Below, in pieces: positions 9,006 through 16,599 of a DNA stretch of 64,000 nt. Origin of the DNA: Arsenicicoccus sp. oral taxon 190 (lineage in GTDB: Bacteria > Actinomycetota > Actinomycetes > Actinomycetales > Dermatophilaceae); the NCBI RefSeq assembly GCF_001189535.1, contig NZ_CP012070.1, positions 3,162,001-3,226,000 of the forward strand. Reading direction: 5' to 3'. The stretch's first letter is position 1; each line of letters begins with the position of its first letter. Below the pieces are notes generated by a model, which saw nothing but the letters and a program-made list of their open reading frames with translations, ran no database searches and was not told where the DNA came from. The position numbers and the translations under genes were made by a program.

Positions 9006-9920
9006 TCAGCCCGCTGCTCCGGCGGGGACGAGGTAGGTGAGCACGAGCCAGCACATCGGGGCGGTCAGCAGCAGCGAGTCCAGGCGGTCCATGATGCCGC
9101 CGTGGCCGGGCAGGACGTGGCCCATGTCCTTGATGCCGAGGTCCCGCTTGATCACCGACTCGCACAGGTCGCCGACGGTGGCCGTGACGCAGGCCCCGGC
9201 GCCCAGCAGCACCCCCGTCCACCAGGGGGCCGCCAGCAGCCAGCTGGTGCACAGCGCACCGACCGCCGTGCAGGTGGCCAGGGAGCCCGCGAAGCCCTCC
9301 CAGGACTTCTTCGGGGAGATGGACGGCGCCATCGGGTGCTTGCCCTTGAGCACGCCCACCGCGTAGCCGCCGATGTCGGAGAAGACGGTGACGGCGATGA
9401 AGGTGATGACGCGCAGCTCACCGAGGGGCTGGGCGAGCAGCATGATGCAGAAGCTGGCCAACAGCGGCACGTAGGCCAGCGTCAAGGTGGCGCCGGCGAC
9501 GTCCCGCAGCGCGTCCCGGATCCCGAGCAACGCCCGCCAGACGACCACCACCACCACGGTGAGGGTGAAGGAGAGGGTGAGGGCCCGCGGGCCCCCGGCA
9601 TACGCGCACTGCAGCATGACCACCCCACCGACCATCGTCGGCACCACCGGGACGAGCACGCGGCCGTGCCGCACGGCCTGCACCATCTCCCACATCCCGA
9701 TGACGATGGCGACGGTCACCAGGGCGAGGAAGGCCTCCGGGCGCCACCACAGCGACAGGATGATCGCGGCGCCCAGCCCCACCCCCACGCCGATGGCGGC
9801 CGGCAGGTTGCGGCCTGCCCGGCCGGGCGACTTGGAGCGTCGCGCCACCTCGAGGGCTCGCTGGATCCTGCGGTGCAGGCGCGAACCCTCGAGGGCCGGG
9901 GGCAGGTCGGGCATCGACAT
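9006..9920 (-). CDS. cdsA: Phosphatidate cytidylyltransferase
   Basis: Makes CDP-diacylglycerol from phosphatidate and CTP in the inner membrane. The 304-residue protein has about eight hydrophobic segments and the CDS signature SVIKRDLGIKDMGHVLPGHG followed by GIMDRLDS near the C-terminus. A basic, Arg-rich cytoplasmic N-terminus of about 40 residues precedes the first span. It starts 20 bases past the frr stop, in the conserved order rpsB-tsf-pyrH-frr-cdsA-rlmN. ATG 9920 and ATG 9914 are both possible starts. Confidence 0.95.
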   Translation of the reverse strand: MSMPDLPPALEGSRLHRRIQRALEVARRSKSPGRAGRNLPAAIGVGVGLGAAIILSLWWRPEAFLALVTVAIVIGMWEMVQAVRHGRVLVPVVPTMVGGVVMLQCAYAGGPRALTLSFTLTVVVVVVWRALLGIRDALRDVAGATLTLAYVPLLASFCIMLLAQPLGELRVITFIAVTVFSDIGGYAVGVLKGKHPMAPSISPKKSWEGFAGSLATCTAVGALCTSWLLAAPWWTGVLLGAGACVTATVGDLCESVIKRDLGIKDMGHVLPGHGGIMDRLDSLLLTAPMCWLVLTYLVPAGAAG

Positions 9921-9940
9921 GGGGTCGGCCGCAGGAGGTC

Positions 9941-10498
9941 TCAGACCTCCAGCAGCTCGGACTCCTTGCCCTTGAGGAGCACGTCGACCTGGTCGGTGTA
10001 CTTCTTGGTGAGGGTCTCCAGCTCCTTCTCGGCGCGGGTGCCCTCGTCCTCGCCGACGCCGCCGTCCTTGACGAGCTTGTCGATCTGGTCCTTGGCGTGG
10101 CGGCGGATGTTGCGCATCGACACCTTGCCGTGCTCGCCCTTCTCGCGGGCGATCTTGATGTACTCCTTGCGCCGCTCCTGCGTCAGCTCGGGCAGGTTGA
10201 TGCGCAGCACGCCGCCGTCCTCGCTCGGGTTGAGGCCGAGGCTGGACTGGCGCAGCGCCTTCTCGACGTCCTTGGTGGCCGTCTTGTCGAAGGGGGTGAT
10301 GAGGACCATGCGGGCCTCGGGCACCTGGATCGAGGCGAGCTGCTGCAGCGGCGTGGGGGCGCCGTAGTAGTCGACCATGATCTTGTGGAAGAGGGCCGGG
10401 TTGGCGCGGCCGGTGCGGATCGCCCCGAAGTCCTCCTTGGCGACGTCGATCGCCTTCTCCATCTTCTCCTCGGCCTCGAGCAGGATGTCGTCGATCAT
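9941..10498 (-). CDS. frr: Ribosome recycling factor
   Basis: Releases ribosomes from mRNA after termination together with EF-G. 185 residues, the family's usual length, with RTGRANPALF near residue 30, the RINLPELTQERRKEY region and the C-terminal helix-rich LTKKYTDQVDVLLKGKESEL. ATG 10498 is preceded by GGAGGACACC, a strong Shine-Dalgarno. It lies about 100 bases after pyrH; that gap contains a weak hairpin (GGTGCCG/CGGCACC, 10562-10586). Confidence 0.97.
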   Translation of the reverse strand: MIDDILLEAEEKMEKAIDVAKEDFGAIRTGRANPALFHKIMVDYYGAPTPLQQLASIQVPEARMVLITPFDKTATKDVEKALRQSSLGLNPSEDGGVLRINLPELTQERRKEYIKIAREKGEHGKVSMRNIRRHAKDQIDKLVKDGGVGEDEGTRAEKELETLTKKYTDQVDVLLKGKESELLEV

Positions 10499-10597
10499 GG
10501 TGTCCTCCAACGGTCGGTCTGACGAAAACTGTGGGTCCGGCCCTGACGTCTCGCGGGAGCCGGTGCCGCGGCTCGGGCTCGGCACCGCCCGGTGGCC

Positions 10598-11335
10598 TCA
10601 GGCGGTGACGACCGTCCCGATCTTCTCACCACGGACGGCGGCGGCGACATTGCCCTCGCCCTCCATGCCGAAGACGATCATCGGCAGCTTGTTGTCCATG
10701 CAGAGGCTGAACGCCGCCGCGTCCACGACCTTGAGGCCCTGCGCCAGCGCCTCGGCATACGTGAGGGTGTCGTAGCGGCGGGCCTGCGGGTTGGTCCTGG
10801 GGTCGGCATCGTAGACGCCGTCGACGCCGTTCTTGGCGATCAGGACCGCGTCGCACTTGGTCTCCAGCGCACGCTGCGCGCTGACGGTGTCGGTGGAGAA
10901 GTAGGGCATCCCGGCGCCCGCGCCGAAGATCACGACGCGTCCCTTCTCCATGTGGCGCATCGCGCGGCGCGGGATGTAGGGCTCGGCCACCTGGGTCATG
11001 GCGATCGCGCTCTGGACCCGCGTCTCGACGCCTTCCTTCTCGAGGAAGTCCTGCAGCGCCAGGCAGTTCATCACCGTGCCGAGCATCCCGATGTAGTCCG
11101 CGCGGGCCCGGTCCATGCCCTTCTCCTGCAGCTGGGCGCCGCGGAAGAAGTTGCCGCCGCCGATGACCACGCACACCTGCACCCCCGACTGCACCGCCTG
11201 GGCGATCTGGTGCGCGATGCCCCGCACGACGTCCGGGTCCAGACCGACACGACCGCCACCGAAGACCTCGCCCGACAGCTTCAGCAGGACCCGCTCGTAC
11301 CCTCGGTTGTCGGCGTGCGCGGTGAGGTCGGTCAT
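10598..11335 (-). CDS. pyrH: UMP kinase
   Basis: Phosphorylates UMP to UDP in pyrimidine biosynthesis and is a hexameric amino-acid-kinase-fold enzyme. 245 residues with LLKLSGEVF at the N-terminus, GGGNFFRG as the nucleotide-binding loop, YIGMLGTVMN, the GAGAGMPYFSTDT substrate loop and the KNGVDGVYDADP motif. The N-terminal extension before the first strand is short (MTDLTAHADNRGYER). A GGAG lies about 10 bases upstream of ATG 11335. Separated from tsf by 143 bases holding a terminator-like hairpin, so it may have its own promoter. Confidence 0.97.
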   Translation of the reverse strand: MTDLTAHADNRGYERVLLKLSGEVFGGGRVGLDPDVVRGIAHQIAQAVQSGVQVCVVIGGGNFFRGAQLQEKGMDRARADYIGMLGTVMNCLALQDFLEKEGVETRVQSAIAMTQVAEPYIPRRAMRHMEKGRVVIFGAGAGMPYFSTDTVSAQRALETKCDAVLIAKNGVDGVYDADPRTNPQARRYDTLTYAEALAQGLKVVDAAAFSLCMDNKLPMIVFGMEGEGNVAAAVRGEKIGTVVTA

Positions 11336-11428
11336 CGGTCGTGGTCTCCTCGTGCAGGGGTGGACGACCGGTGGGCCGACCGCCGGACAGTCTGTCACAG
11401 ATGGGCCTACGACGACCGGCAGGGACGC

Positions 11429-11468
11429 CGCAGGCCCGGCCCTCCCCGCGGGGTGGACCAGGCCTGCG
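11429..11468 (-). terminator. Terminator-like hairpin between tsf and pyrH
   Basis: Outer arms CGCAGGCC / GGCCTGCG (11429-11436, 11461-11468) enclose a second palindrome CCCCGCGGGG (11444-11453). It begins 11 bases past the tsf stop; probably partial termination within the operon. Confidence 0.5.
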
Positions 11469-11478
11469 AGCGGGATCG

Positions 11479-12306
11479 TCAGCTGCCGACGCGGAACCGG
11501 GCGAAGGCCGTGGCCTTGGTGCCGGCCTCGTCGAGGACCTTGCCGACGGTCTTCTTGGCGTCCTTGGCGAAGGCCTGCTCGGTCAGGACCATCTCCTTGA
11601 AGAAGCCGTTGACGCGACCCTCGACGATCTTGGGGAGCGCAGCCTCGGGCTTGCCCTCCTCCTTGGCGGTCTCCTCGGCGATGCGGCGCTCGTTGGCCAC
11701 CGTCGCCTCGTCGATCTCGTCGCGGGAGAGCACCGACGGCGCGAACGCCGCGATGTGCAGCGCCACGTCGTGCGCCACCTGCTCGTCGCCACCCTCGGTC
11801 ACGAGGAGGACGCCGATCTGCGCGGGCAGGTCGGGGCTGGTCTTGTGCAGGTAGGACGTGACCTTGTCGCCCTCGAGGCGGGCGACCCGCTTGACCTCGA
11901 TCTTCTCGCCGATGGTGGCGTTGGCCTCGTCCAGCAGCTCCTGGACCGTCTTGCCGTCGACCTGGTGGGCGAGCAGCGAGGCGGCGTCGGTGGCCTGGGA
12001 GTCGACCGCGGCCTGCAGGACGGTGTCGGCGAGCTGGCCGAACTTGTCGCCCTTGGCGACGAAGTCGGTCTCGCACAGCACCTCGACGAGGGTGCCGACG
12101 CCACCGTCGACGTGGGCGCGGACCAGACCGTTGGAGGTCGCGCGGCCCTCGCGCTTGGTGACGCCCTTGAGACCCTTGACGCGCAGGATCTCGGTGGCCT
12201 TGGCCTGGTCGCCGTCGGCCTCGTCGAGGGCCTTCTTGACGTCGAGCATGCCGGCGCCGGTCTTCTCCCGGAGCGCCTTGATGTCAGCAGCGGTGTAGTT
12301 GGCCAT
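11479..12306 (-). CDS. tsf: Elongation factor Ts
   Basis: Nucleotide exchange factor that regenerates EF-Tu-GTP. 275 residues. The N-terminal UBA-like module (ADIKALREKTGAGMLDVKKA), the EF-Tu contact LCETDFVAKG and the C-terminal TVGKVLDEAGTKATAFARF region are all present. ATG 12306. It follows rpsB by 60 bases, as in most bacteria, and is probably co-transcribed with it. Confidence 0.97.
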   Translation of the reverse strand: MANYTAADIKALREKTGAGMLDVKKALDEADGDQAKATEILRVKGLKGVTKREGRATSNGLVRAHVDGGVGTLVEVLCETDFVAKGDKFGQLADTVLQAAVDSQATDAASLLAHQVDGKTVQELLDEANATIGEKIEVKRVARLEGDKVTSYLHKTSPDLPAQIGVLLVTEGGDEQVAHDVALHIAAFAPSVLSRDEIDEATVANERRIAEETAKEEGKPEAALPKIVEGRVNGFFKEMVLTEQAFAKDAKKTVGKVLDEAGTKATAFARFRVGS

Positions 12307-12366
12307 GTGTCATAGCTACTTTCTACGCGATGTGGTGGTGGACCCGGTCAGGGACTGCGGCAGCGC

Positions 12367-13296
12367 TCAGGCCTGCTCGGCGGCGGGCTGCTCGGCGACC
12401 TGCTCGGTCACGTCGGCCGGCTGGGTGCCCTGCGCGGCCGGGGTCTCGGCCTGCGCCGGGGTCTCGGTCTGCTGCGCGTCCTGCGCGTCCGCGGCGGGCG
12501 CCTCGGCAGCGGCGGGAGCCTCCGCGGCGGCGGCCTCGGCGTAGAGCTCGCGCTCCCACTCGGCCAGCGGCTCGGCCTCGGTTTCGCCCTCGGTGGAGCG
12601 GCCGGAGGAGCGCTGCACGAGGCCCTCGGCGACCGCGTCGGCGATCACGCGCGTGAGCAGCGTGACCGAGCGGATGGCGTCGTCGTTGCCGGGGATCTTG
12701 TAGTCGACCTCGTCGGGGTCGCAGTTGGTGTCCAGGATCGCGATGACCGGGACGCCCAGCTTGCGCGCCTCGTCGACGGCGAGGTGCTCCTTCTTGGTGT
12801 CGACGATCCACACGGCCGAGGGGACCTTGGCCATGTTGCGGATGCCGCCGAGGGTCTTCTCCAGCTTGTCCTTCTCGCGCTTGAGGACCAGGAGCTCCTT
12901 CTTGGTGCGGCCCGAGCCGGCCACGTCGTCGAAGTCGATCTCCTCGAGCTCCTTGAGGCGCGAGAGCCGCTTGGAGACGGTGTTGAAGTTGGTGAGCATG
13001 CCACCCAGCCAGCGGTGGTTGACGTAGGGCATGCCGACGCGGGTCGCCTGCTCGGCGACGGGCTCCTGGGCCTGCTTCTTGGTGCCGACGAAGAGCACGG
13101 TGCCGCCGTGGGCGACCGTGGCCTTGACGAACTCGAACGCGTCGTTGATGTAGGTCAGCGACTGCTGCAGGTCGATGATGTAGATGCCGTTGCGCTCGGT
13201 GAGGATGAAGCGCTTCATCTTGGGGTTCCAGCGCCGGGTCTGGTGCCCGAAGTGGACGCCGCTCTCGAGGAGCTGGCGCATCGTGACGACGGCCAT
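12367..13296 (-). CDS. rpsB: 30S ribosomal protein S2 with Ala-rich tail
   Basis: Small-subunit protein uS2, 309 residues. Residues 1 to about 245 are canonical (VTMRQLLESGVHFGHQTRRW, KAQEPVAEQATRVGMPYVNH, IPGNDDAIRS). The last 60 or so are a disordered Ala/Glu/Pro/Gln tail, absent from E. coli S2 but common in actinobacteria. The ATG at 13296 is set by homology and by AAGGACCTC upstream; the frame is open about 30 codons further but unlike S2. First gene of the rpsB-tsf operon. Confidence 0.96.
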   Translation of the reverse strand: MAVVTMRQLLESGVHFGHQTRRWNPKMKRFILTERNGIYIIDLQQSLTYINDAFEFVKATVAHGGTVLFVGTKKQAQEPVAEQATRVGMPYVNHRWLGGMLTNFNTVSKRLSRLKELEEIDFDDVAGSGRTKKELLVLKREKDKLEKTLGGIRNMAKVPSAVWIVDTKKEHLAVDEARKLGVPVIAILDTNCDPDEVDYKIPGNDDAIRSVTLLTRVIADAVAEGLVQRSSGRSTEGETEAEPLAEWERELYAEAAAAEAPAAAEAPAADAQDAQQTETPAQAETPAAQGTQPADVTEQVAEQPAAEQA

Positions 13297-13557
13297 GCCG
13301 AGGTCCTTCTCTCTGTCGTTGTCAGTTGTCCACGGACGCGCGGCGGGTGCCGCGGCCGTGCCTGGCGCCTGCCTACGCACCCCACCGACCACGGGTCGGA
13401 CTGCTGTGGTGCGCCCCGGCGTGACGTCCGAGGACGTCGTCCGGCGAGAAGGCGCGCGAAATCGGGAGACCTACGTCTCCCGTGATCACATCGTACGCCG
13501 GGGCGCCACCTGGGTCCTAATCCTCGCCGGGCCACGTGGTCGGCTACGTTCTGCCGT
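13297..13557 (-). promoter_or_regulatory. rpsB upstream region with leader hairpin
   Basis: Shared upstream region of rpsB (leftward) and the aminotransferase gene (rightward). On the minus strand a TACGAT -10-like hexamer lies at 13491-13496. It is followed downstream by a perfect hairpin CGGGAGAC-GTAG-GTCTCCCG (13463-13482) and then ATTT, about 170 bases before the rpsB start. This could be an rpsB leader attenuator (S2 autoregulation is known in other bacteria), but the promoter call is weak because no clear -35 is visible. Confidence 0.35.
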
Positions 13558-14708
13558 ATGCCGAACCCGCAGCACCCCGCGCTGGCCGCCTTCGGGACCA
13601 CCGTCTTCTCGGAGATGACCGCGCTCGCCAGCAGCACGACGCGGTCAACCTCGGGCAGGGGTTCCCCGACAGCGACGGGCCCGAGGCGATGCTGGACGCC
13701 GCGGCGCGAGCCGTCCACGAGGGTCTCAACCAGTACCCCCCGGGCGCGGGGCTGCCCGTCCTGCGCGAGGCGATCGCCGAGCACCAGCGGCGTTTCTACG
13801 ACCTCGACGTCGACCCCGACCGCGAGGTCCTCGTCACGGTCGGCGCCACCGAGGCGATCGCCACGACGATCCTGACGCTGGTGCGGCCGGGCGACGAGGT
13901 CGTGGTGCTGGAGCCCTACTACGACAGCTACGCCGCGACCATCGCCCTCGCGGGCGGGGTGCGGCGCACCTGCGTGCTGCGGTTCCCGGACTTCCGGCTC
14001 GACCCGGACGAGCTGCGGGCCGCCTTCTCCCCCCGCACCAGGGTGGTGCTCCTCAACAGCCCCCACAACCCCACCGGGCGGGTGCTGTCCCGCGAGGAGC
14101 TGCAGCTCGTCGCCGACCTGGCGCGCGAGCACGACGCCTGGGTGGTGTGCGACGAGGTCTACGAGCACCTCACCTTCGACGGCGTGGCGCACGTGCCCGT
14201 GGCCACGCTGCCCGGCATGGCGGACCGCACGATCACGATCTCCTCCGCCGGCAAGACGTTCTCCGCCACGGGCTGGAAGATCGGGTGGCTCACCGGGTCC
14301 GCGGCGGCGGTGGCCGCCCTACAGCAGGTCAAGCAGTTCCTGACCTTCGCGCACTCCGGCCCGTTCCAGGTGGGGGTGGCGACGGCGCTGGCCCTGCCCG
14401 ACGAGACCTACCGGGGCCTGGCGGCGCGGCTGCAGGCGCGCCGGGACCTGCTGGTGGCGGGGCTGCGCGACGCCGGGCTGCAGGTGAGCGTGCCGCAGGG
14501 GACCTACTTCGTGGTGGCCGACGCCTCACCGCTCGGGAGCGACGACGCCCTGGACCTGTGCCGTCGCATGCCCGAGGAGCTGGGGGTGGCGGGGGTGCCG
14601 GTCGCGGCTTTCCACGACGACCGGAACGCCGCGCGGGGCCTGGTGCGGTTCGCGTTCTGCAAGCGCGAGGAGGTGCTGCGCGAGGCCGCGCGGCGCCTAG
14701 CACGATGA
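13558..14708 (+). CDS. DapC-like PLP aminotransferase, apparent one-base deletion near codon 24
   Basis: Class I/II aminotransferase resembling actinobacterial DapC-type (N-succinyl-diaminopimelate) and methionine/kynurenine aminotransferases. PLP features are SPHNPTG, DEVYEHL and the Schiff-base lysine in SSAGKTFSATGWKIGW. The N-terminus MPNPQHPALAAFGTTVFSEM is in the frame of ATG 13558. From VNLGQGFPDSDGP onward the protein continues in the -1 frame. Adding one base at about 13629 (GCC|AG) gives ALAQQHDAVNLGQGFPD and a 383-residue family-length protein. An alternative chimeric start is ATG 13536 in the downstream frame. Read as written, the gene is broken or mis-assembled. Specific substrate is not certain. 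Confidence 0.75.
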
Positions 14709-14731
14709 GGCCGGGCGGTGAGGCCGGGCGG
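14706..14731. repeat. 13-bp tandem duplication at aminotransferase stop
   Basis: TGAGGCCGGGCGG occurs twice in direct succession; the first TGA is the stop codon of the aminotransferase gene. Small local duplication of no evident function. Confidence 0.6.
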
Positions 14732-14767
14732 TGACCCCGGTGGGGGGCGGCATACGGGCGGGGTCGC

Positions 14768-15640
14768 TCAGGCGCCCAAGGGATAGGGCCACGCGGTGCA
14801 CCCCTGCAGCGTCTTGGTCTGCTGCAGCATCACCGGCGCCCGCCGGCCGGGGGCCGGGCAGGGGACGTGGTCGTGGCCGAGACCGTGCCCGACCTCGTGG
14901 TTGATCTGGTAGGTGCGGTAGCTGCGCAGGTCCTGGCCGTAGGTGTAGGCCCCGGTCACCCACCGCTGGGCGTTGAGCATGGCCCGGCCCCGGTTGAAGC
15001 AGGACACGACGCCGTTGGTGTTGAGCGGCGCACACCCCTGGTCGACGGTGCGCGGGCTGGCCAGGGTCACCCGGATGTCCACGGGCTCGCCCGCGGCCGC
15101 CTGCTGCGGCGAGACCGCGACCCACCGCACGTGGTCTCGGGCCTGCCAGCCGTTGCGCGGGTCGAGCAGCGTGGCCCTCACCGTCCGGGCGAAGGCCCCG
15201 GCGTCGAGGCCGAGCCCATCCTCCACCTCGATCGTGTAGCGGACCACCCGCCCGTCCTGGGAGGCGGGCGAGCTGGCACCCGGCAGCACGGTGAACGTCC
15301 CCCTGGCCTTCTGCGGGATGTCCGGCGAGACGTCGCCGTAGATGCCCCGCGTGCCGTCGTGGTCGTCGTCCAGGCCCGGGCTGGGGGCCGCCGCCGGGCG
15401 TGAGGTGGACCCGGGCAAGGCGCTGGCGGCGGTCGTGTCGCTGGTGGGGGCCGAGCTGGCGGCAGGGCGCGGGGTGGCCGCCTTGTCGGCTCCGCCGTCG
15501 TCCCGGCCCGCCCACCAGCGGGTGGCGACCAGCAGCGTGAGGAGGAGGGCGAGCAGCACGAGCAGCGTCCGGACGAACCGCGCACGCCGACGGCGGCTCC
15601 AGGGATGGGTCTCGGGGAGGTCGGCACCGGGGTCGGACAC
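14768..15640 (-). CDS. DUF3152 membrane-anchored zinc-protease-like protein
   Basis: 290-residue protein with an Arg-rich start (WSRRRRARFVRT), one membrane segment at about residues 22-42, an extracytoplasmic Ala/Ser/Pro linker and a C-terminal DUF3152 domain. That domain carries HEVGHGLGH (residues 248-256), a metzincin-like HExxHxxGxxH-type zinc site, followed by PVMLQQTKTLQGC. Related actinobacterial proteins are annotated only as DUF3152, so protease activity is an inference. Start chosen at GTG 15640, which has GGAG five bases upstream; ATG 15655 is an alternative. It converges on the aminotransferase and diverges from the M23-like gene. Confidence 0.8.
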   Translation of the reverse strand: MSDPGADLPETHPWSRRRRARFVRTLLVLLALLLTLLVATRWWAGRDDGGADKAATPRPAASSAPTSDTTAASALPGSTSRPAAAPSPGLDDDHDGTRGIYGDVSPDIPQKARGTFTVLPGASSPASQDGRVVRYTIEVEDGLGLDAGAFARTVRATLLDPRNGWQARDHVRWVAVSPQQAAAGEPVDIRVTLASPRTVDQGCAPLNTNGVVSCFNRGRAMLNAQRWVTGAYTYGQDLRSYRTYQINHEVGHGLGHDHVPCPAPGRRAPVMLQQTKTLQGCTAWPYPLGA

Positions 15641-15664
15641 GGGGGCTCCATCCATCGGGGGCGC

Positions 15665-15695
15665 GATCACGATAGGCCAGCGCGTGACCGTGATC
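15665..15695. promoter_or_regulatory. Inverted repeat in divergent intergenic region
   Basis: GATCACG (15665-15671) and CGTGATC (15689-15695) form 7-bp arms 17 bases apart. They lie just upstream of the DUF3152 gene and in the divergent region shared with the M23-like gene. It could be an operator; no regulator is identified. Confidence 0.25.
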
Positions 15696-15817
15696 ACCCA
15701 TCTGGCGGGCGCGTCGTCCACAGTCCCGGACCTCGTGCGCAGGATGCCGCGCCGCCGTCCACAGCCCCGGGGGGGCGGGGTCGTCGCAGCGGTGCCTGCT
15801 CCCCCACGCTGGTCGGT

Positions 15818-16489
15818 ATGCCGAGCGCCCGCCTCGTGACCTCGTCCCTCGCTCTCGCGCTGACCGCCGCACTGGTAGGAGGCGTCGGGCACGGGGTGCC
15901 CCGGGACGAGCCCGCGACGGTCGGCAGTGCGGCGCTGGGGTCGGGCGAGATGCTGGGGTCGGTCGGCCTGCGGCCGGTCACCACCGGGCCCCGCCCTGGC
16001 ACGCCTGCTGGCGCACGGCCCGAGGACGCCCTTGCCGAGGACGCCCGTCGTGCGCCTGCTCCCCACGGTGGCGGTCCCGCCCCGCGGACGGGGTGGATCG
16101 CGCCGGTGGCGCCCCTGGTGCTGGTGCGCCGCTTCGAGGCGCCGTCGGAGCGCTGGTCGCCCGGCCATCGGGGAGCCGACCTGCGGGCCGCGGCGGGCGC
16201 GACCGTGGTGGCGCCTCACGACGGGGTGGTCGCGTTCGTCGGGATGGTGGCGGGCCGGCCGGTGCTCTCGCTGGACCACGACGGCGGCCTGCGCACCACC
16301 TACGAGCCCGTGACCTCGGCGCTGGCCGTCGGCCAACGGGTCCGCCGCGGCCAGCAGATCGCGACCGTCGCCGGGCCGCCGCACTGCGACGGGGGTTGCC
16401 TGCACTGGGGCGCCCGGGTGGGCGAGACCTACCGCGACCCGATGTCGCTGCTGCGCCCGTCCGTGGTGAGGCTGCTGCCAGTGCCGTGA
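15818..16489 (+). CDS. Secreted M23-like (LytM-fold) protein, degenerate zinc site
   Basis: 223-residue secreted protein: signal peptide (MPSARLVTSSLALALTAALV), a disordered linker, then a LytM/M23 domain from about residue 90. The first zinc motif HRGADLRA (HxGxD) is intact. The second motif reads CLHWGARVG where active enzymes have HLHxE/G, so the first histidine of HxH is Cys. Many actinobacterial homologues near rpsB share CLHWG, so this may be a non-catalytic or cell-wall-binding regulator rather than a recent loss. The gene ends at a hairpin and converges on xerC. Confidence 0.82.
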   Translation: MPSARLVTSSLALALTAALVGGVGHGVPRDEPATVGSAALGSGEMLGSVGLRPVTTGPRPGTPAGARPEDALAEDARRAPAPHGGGPAPRTGWIAPVAPLVLVRRFEAPSERWSPGHRGADLRAAAGATVVAPHDGVVAFVGMVAGRPVLSLDHDGGLRTTYEPVTSALAVGQRVRRGQQIATVAGPPHCDGGCLHWGARVGETYRDPMSLLRPSVVRLLPVP

Positions 16490-16510
16490 CCCGCTGCTCG
16501 AGCCAGCGGG
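16490..16510 (+). terminator. Hairpin after M23-like gene
   Basis: CCCGCTG / CAGCGGG with a 7-base loop beginning at the last base of the TGA stop region; terminator-like without T-tract. Confidence 0.5.
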
Positions 16511-16599
16511 CGCTCGCGCGCTCGAGAGCTCGAGTGCTTGGGCAGGCGGGGTCCGGGCGAGCGGACGAGCGGATCGTCCGGCACGCGATGCCTCGGTGG

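Noticed and set aside
15656..15817. Possible ydaO-type riboswitch ahead of the M23-like gene
   Set aside because: I looked for the conserved core and saw only a small inverted repeat; no credible match.
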